64,000 bases of DNA from Solimonas sp. K1W22B-7 (GTDB lineage Bacteria > Pseudomonadota > Gammaproteobacteria > Nevskiales > Nevskiaceae). Positions 61,397 through 64,000 of the stretch are shown here, in pieces. Where the stretch lies: assembly GCF_003428335.1 (NCBI RefSeq), contig NZ_CP031704.1, forward strand, positions 1,426,001 through 1,490,000, read 5' to 3'. Each line of letters starts with the position of its first letter. Positions within the stretch are counted from its first letter, which is position 1. Made by a program: the position numbers and the translations under genes. The notes beneath the pieces are model-generated. The model did no database searches, was not told the DNA's origin, and was given only the letters and a program-made list of their open reading frames with translations.

Positions 61397-62092
61397 TCAG
61401 CCGGCGTAGCTCGGCGGCTGGGCGTTGAGCCCGGCCTTGACCTGGCGGCTGATGTCGTCGGCCAGGGCTTCGAATCCGCCGGCCTCCAGCGCGGCCAGGG
61501 CTTGCGCGACGACGTCCGCCGGCGAGGCCTTGGGGGCCTCGATGCCGGCAACCATGTCGGTATCGATGTAGCCGGCATGCACGCCGACCACCTGCGTCCC
61601 CTGTTCCTTCAGCTGGATGCGCGTGGCATTGGTCAGCGCCCAGGCCGCGGCCTTGGAGGCGCTATAGGCGCCGGTGCCGGGCAGGGCGACCCAGCTCAGC
61701 ACCGACAGCATGTTGACGATGCCGCCACCGCCGTTGGCCGCCAGCACCGGCGCGAAGGCGCGCGTGGTGGCGGCGATGCCGTGGTAGTTGGTGTCCATCA
61801 TGCGGCGGGCATTGCTCTCGGCCTCGCCGTCGTTCTCGCCGTCGCCCAGGAAGATGCCGGCGTTGTTGACCAGCAGCGTGACGTCGCCGCAGGCCGCTGC
61901 GGCCGCGGCCACTTCCTCGGGCCTGGTCACGTCCAGCCGCAGGGGCACCACACCGGGGAGCGTGACGCTGGCCGGGTCGCGCGCGGCGGCATAGACCTTC
62001 TTCGCCCCACCGGCGAGCAGTGCCCTGGTGAAGGCCAGGCCCAGGCCGCGGTTGGCCCCGGTGACCAGTGCTACCGAACCCTTGATCTGCAT
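61397..62092 (-). CDS. Short-chain dehydrogenase/reductase
   Basis: Classical SDR of 231 residues: cofactor loop TGANRGLGLAF, LLVNNAGIF, catalytic Ser in NMLSVLSWVALPGTGAYSASKAAAW with the YxxxK pair. The TGxxxGxG and basic residue after beta-2 (AAARD) suggest NADP(H). Substrate unknown. GGAG lies about 8 bases before the ATG at 62092. Upstream of it, an AT-rich imperfect palindrome (TGACAATAATATTATGGACGTCA, partial, 62118-62141) may be a promoter or operator. Confidence 0.9.
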   Translation of the reverse strand: MQIKGSVALVTGANRGLGLAFTRALLAGGAKKVYAAARDPASVTLPGVVPLRLDVTRPEEVAAAAAACGDVTLLVNNAGIFLGDGENDGEAESNARRMMDTNYHGIAATTRAFAPVLAANGGGGIVNMLSVLSWVALPGTGAYSASKAAAWALTNATRIQLKEQGTQVVGVHAGYIDTDMVAGIEAPKASPADVVAQALAALEAGGFEALADDISRQVKAGLNAQPPSYAG

Positions 62093-62117
62093 GGCGACAC
62101 TCCGGCTTTATTGGATG

Positions 62118-62141
62118 ATGACAATAATATTATGGACGTCA
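62118..62141 (-). promoter_or_regulatory. AT-rich imperfect palindrome upstream of the SDR gene
   Basis: Arms ATGAC and GTCAT around AATAATATTA, itself a perfect AATAATATTATT-like core, in otherwise GC-rich DNA 26-50 bp before the SDR ATG. Could be the operator of the nearby TetR regulator or the promoter itself. Inferred from position only. Confidence 0.35.
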
Positions 62142-62316
62142 TACCAAGAAATCAAGCGCCGGACCGGCGGTCCTCGCCCGCTTGCCGGCGCCCCGGGGGC
62201 GTTGCAGCATGGGCGATGGCAATGCAGACAGGCGAAGGCGGCGACATGGTGCAGGGGAGTGCGGTGCCGTTTGGAGCGGTCCGGGGCGGTGGCATGCGGA
62301 TGGCGGTGCCGGCCTG

Positions 62317-62844
62317 ATGCGCGAACTCCGGTGGGCCCTGTTGATCCTGCTGTTCCTGGCCTTGCTGTCGCCCTTCATGCGCAACAGCACGGGAGATCAC
62401 GCGTATGCATGCCTGAAGAGCGAGGAGTTCACGCAGGCGGGAATCGACGAGGCGCGCCAGTTCGCCGCCTGCATCCGCGCCCGCAGCAACACCCTGGTGG
62501 CGCTCTTCCCCAACCGCGACCTTGCCCTGCTGCGGAAGATGCCGTCGCCGACCTGCCGATACGTCGGGACCTGGCTGTCGAGCCGCGGCGGCGGCTACCG
62601 GATCACGCTGACCGAGGACTCCCGGTTCGTCGCCGAACCGGACCGTCCGCGCTGGGGCGCAGAGAGCTACCGGGGGACCTGGGGTGAACATGGGGGGCGC
62701 ATGATCTGGCTGTACCAGGACCGCCTGACCTGGCCACCCGACATCAACCGTGTCGTCGATGCCAAGGATGATTCCTTCACGCTGACCGAAGTCGATGGCA
62801 GCAGCACGCTGTTCACGCGGCTGGAGGAAGGTCACTGCCTTTGA
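62317..62844 (+). CDS. Membrane-anchored or exported protein of unknown function
   Basis: Protein of 175 residues from ATG 62317. N-terminal hydrophobic segment (WALLILLFLALLSPF) acts as signal or anchor. The rest has CLKSEEFTQAGIDEARQFAACIRAR and a beta-rich C-terminal half (CRYVGTWLSSRGGGYRITLTEDSRFV...YRGTWGEHGGRMIWLYQD) that looks like a small lipocalin-type or META-like barrel. Three Cys could form a disulfide. No family recognised with confidence. Convergent with prpF. Confidence 0.55.
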   Translation: MRELRWALLILLFLALLSPFMRNSTGDHAYACLKSEEFTQAGIDEARQFAACIRARSNTLVALFPNRDLALLRKMPSPTCRYVGTWLSSRGGGYRITLTEDSRFVAEPDRPRWGAESYRGTWGEHGGRMIWLYQDRLTWPPDINRVVDAKDDSFTLTEVDGSSTLFTRLEEGHCL

Positions 62845-62875
62845 GCGGCGCCTGCGGCCGGGAGGACCGCAAACG

Positions 62876-62907
62876 AAAAAGGCCGGCGCCTCCTGCAGGC
62901 GCCGGCC
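62876..62907 (-). terminator. Intrinsic terminator of prpF
   Basis: Minus-strand GGCCGGCGCCT-GCAGG-AGGCGCCGGCC followed by TTTTTCG: an 11-bp GC stem and T-run, about 20 bp after the prpF stop; may also act as the end of the convergent 62317 gene. Confidence 0.88.
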
Positions 62908-62926
62908 CTCGCATGTCGCTGCTGAA

Positions 62927-64000
62927 CTAGAACGCGTCGCCCGGCACGCGCACCCAGCCTTCCATCAGCACGCGCGCGGAGCGCGACATGATGGCCTTCT
63001 TCACCACCCACTGGCCGTTTTCCTGCACCGCGGCCGCACCGACGCGCAACGTGCCCGAGGGATGGCCGAAGCGCACGGCCTCGCGGGCGCCGCCACCGGC
63101 CGCCAGGTTCACCAGCGTGCCGGGGATCGCGGCGGCGGTGCCGATGGCCACCGCGGCGGTGCCCATCATGGCGTGGTGCAGCTTGCCCATCGACAGCGCG
63201 CGCACGTTCAGGTCGACGTCGCCGGCCTTGACCTGCTTGCCGCTGGACGAGACGTAGTCGGTCGGCGGGGCGACGAAGGCGACCTTGGGCGTGTGCTGGC
63301 GCTTGGCGGCTTCGCTGACGTCCTTGATCAGGCCCATGCGCAGGGCACCGTAGGCGCGGATCGTCTCGAATTTCTCCAGCGCCCTGGGATCGGTGTTGAT
63401 CGCCTCGCGCAGCTCGGTGCCGGTGTAGCCAATCTCGGCCGCGTTGATGAACACGGTGGGGATGCCGGCGTTGATCATCGTCGCCTTCAGGGTGCCGATG
63501 CCCGGCACCTCGAGGTCGTCGACCAGGTTGCCGGTGGGAAACATCGAGCCGCCGCCATCGCCATCGCCTTCATCGGCCGGATCGAGGAATTCGATCTGCA
63601 CCTCGGCCGCGGGAAAGGTGACGCCGTCGAGTTCGAAGTCGCCGGTTTCCTGCACCTGGCCGTTGGTGATGGGCACATGCGCGACGATGGTCTTGCTGAT
63701 CTGCGTCTGCCAGATGCGCACGACGCAGAGGCCGTCCTGCGGGATGCGCGAGGCATCGACCAGGCCGTTGCTGATCGCGAACGAACCCACGGCGGCGGTC
63801 AGGTTGCCGCAGCTGCCCGACCAGTCGACGAAGGCCTTGTCGATCGACACCTGGCCGAACATGTAGTCGACGTCGTGATCGGCCTTGGCACTCTTGGCCA
63901 GGATCACGGTCTTGGAGGTGGACGAGGTGGCGCCGCCCATGCCGTCGATCTGGGCGCCGTAGGGGTCCGGGCTGCCGATCACGCGCAGCAGCAGCTTGTC
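62927..64000 (-). CDS. prpF: 2-methylaconitate cis-trans isomerase PrpF (5' end outside window)
   Basis: 358 codons in the window, open through the right edge. GSPDPYGAQIDGMGGATSSTSKTVILAKS, DWSGSCGNLTAAVGSFAI (catalytic Cys in SGSCGNLT), VHNAGIPTVF-like MINAGIPTVFINA and GKLHHAMMGTAAVAIGTAAAIPGT, with RFGHPSGTL, are PrpF hallmarks of the diaminopimelate-epimerase fold. PrpF isomerises trans-2-methylaconitate made by AcnD in the methylcitrate pathway of propionate use. About 35-40 N-terminal residues are missing; acnD and prpC are expected just outside. Confidence 0.95.
   Translation of the reverse strand, partial: DKLLLRVIGSPDPYGAQIDGMGGATSSTSKTVILAKSAKADHDVDYMFGQVSIDKAFVDWSGSCGNLTAAVGSFAISNGLVDASRIPQDGLCVVRIWQTQISKTIVAHVPITNGQVQETGDFELDGVTFPAAEVQIEFLDPADEGDGDGGGSMFPTGNLVDDLEVPGIGTLKATMINAGIPTVFINAAEIGYTGTELREAINTDPRALEKFETIRAYGALRMGLIKDVSEAAKRQHTPKVAFVAPPTDYVSSSGKQVKAGDVDLNVRALSMGKLHHAMMGTAAVAIGTAAAIPGTLVNLAAGGGAREAVRFGHPSGTLRVGAAAVQENGQWVVKKAIMSRSARVLMEGWVRVPGDAF

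Overview
The window is about 64 kb of GC-rich (roughly two-thirds G+C) DNA from a gammaproteobacterium. Gene content and order (gacS/barA next to cysM and rlmD, a nagZ-hpt-mtiP group, a MoaC-MoaB fusion) and the dense intergenic palindromes suggest the Nevskiales/Xanthomonadales neighbourhood. This placement is inferred from family resemblance only. No rRNA, tRNA, CRISPR array, phage or plasmid functions were found.

Layout. 1-3.7 kb: a lactone-oxidase-like flavoprotein (cut by the left edge), PlsC-type acyltransferase, XerD, DsbC. 3.7-7.0 kb: an accessory island with a BrnTA toxin-antitoxin pair between two near-identical terminators, two tandem paralogous membrane proteins plus a third unrelated one, all more AT-rich than the surroundings, and a three-copy repeat. 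7.0-15.6 kb: a GacS/BarA-type hybrid kinase divergent from cysM, then a tight operon of a 3'-5' exonuclease, rlmD, a CYTH protein, an L,D-transpeptidase, nagZ, hpt and thioinosine phosphorylase. 15.7-19.7 kb: a PAS-GGDEF-EAL protein, then a PadR regulator divergent from a nitronate monooxygenase across two mirrored operators. 19.7-28.5 kb: mfd, feoAB plus a Cys-rich partner behind a Fur-like box, clpB. 28.5-32.5 kb: second accessory patch with two exported or membrane unknowns, HigBA, a hypothetical gene, a damaged orphan higA copy and an IS30 element. 32.5-36.6 kb: potFGHI-type polyamine ABC transporter. 36.8-43.3 kb: HNH nuclease, small unknowns and the molybdenum-cofactor operon mobA-moaA-moaD-moaE-moaCB-moeA, interrupted by a DUF559-nuclease repeat element.

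43.6-58.5 kb is a complete assimilatory nitrate module: hemD-like gene, nasA (Mo enzyme), a NAD(P)H/FAD partner, nirD, nirB (siroheme enzyme), nrtDBA ABC uptake, an outer-membrane channel, nasT (ANTAR antiterminator) and narK. I read a sigma-54 (-24/-12) promoter in front of each of the three transcription units and an intrinsic terminator in the leader of the porin-nrt unit. This fits NtrC/RpoN control plus NasT antitermination. The Mo-cofactor operon and hemD supply the cofactors for NasA and NirB. The right end (58.9-64 kb) holds a DUF2721 membrane protein, TetR regulator, thiolase, SDR, a small exported unknown and the 3' part of prpF.

The most unusual signals are non-coding. First, a 266-268 bp element occurs three times (17836, 43318, 58724); its copies differ in sequence, yet each keeps its stems paired through compensatory changes, and its ends supply stop codons to neighbouring genes. 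Second, a CCTCTCCCGC-type palindromic element occurs as four copies. One carries a DUF559 nuclease gene inside the moa operon, and another is inserted in frame inside nasA.
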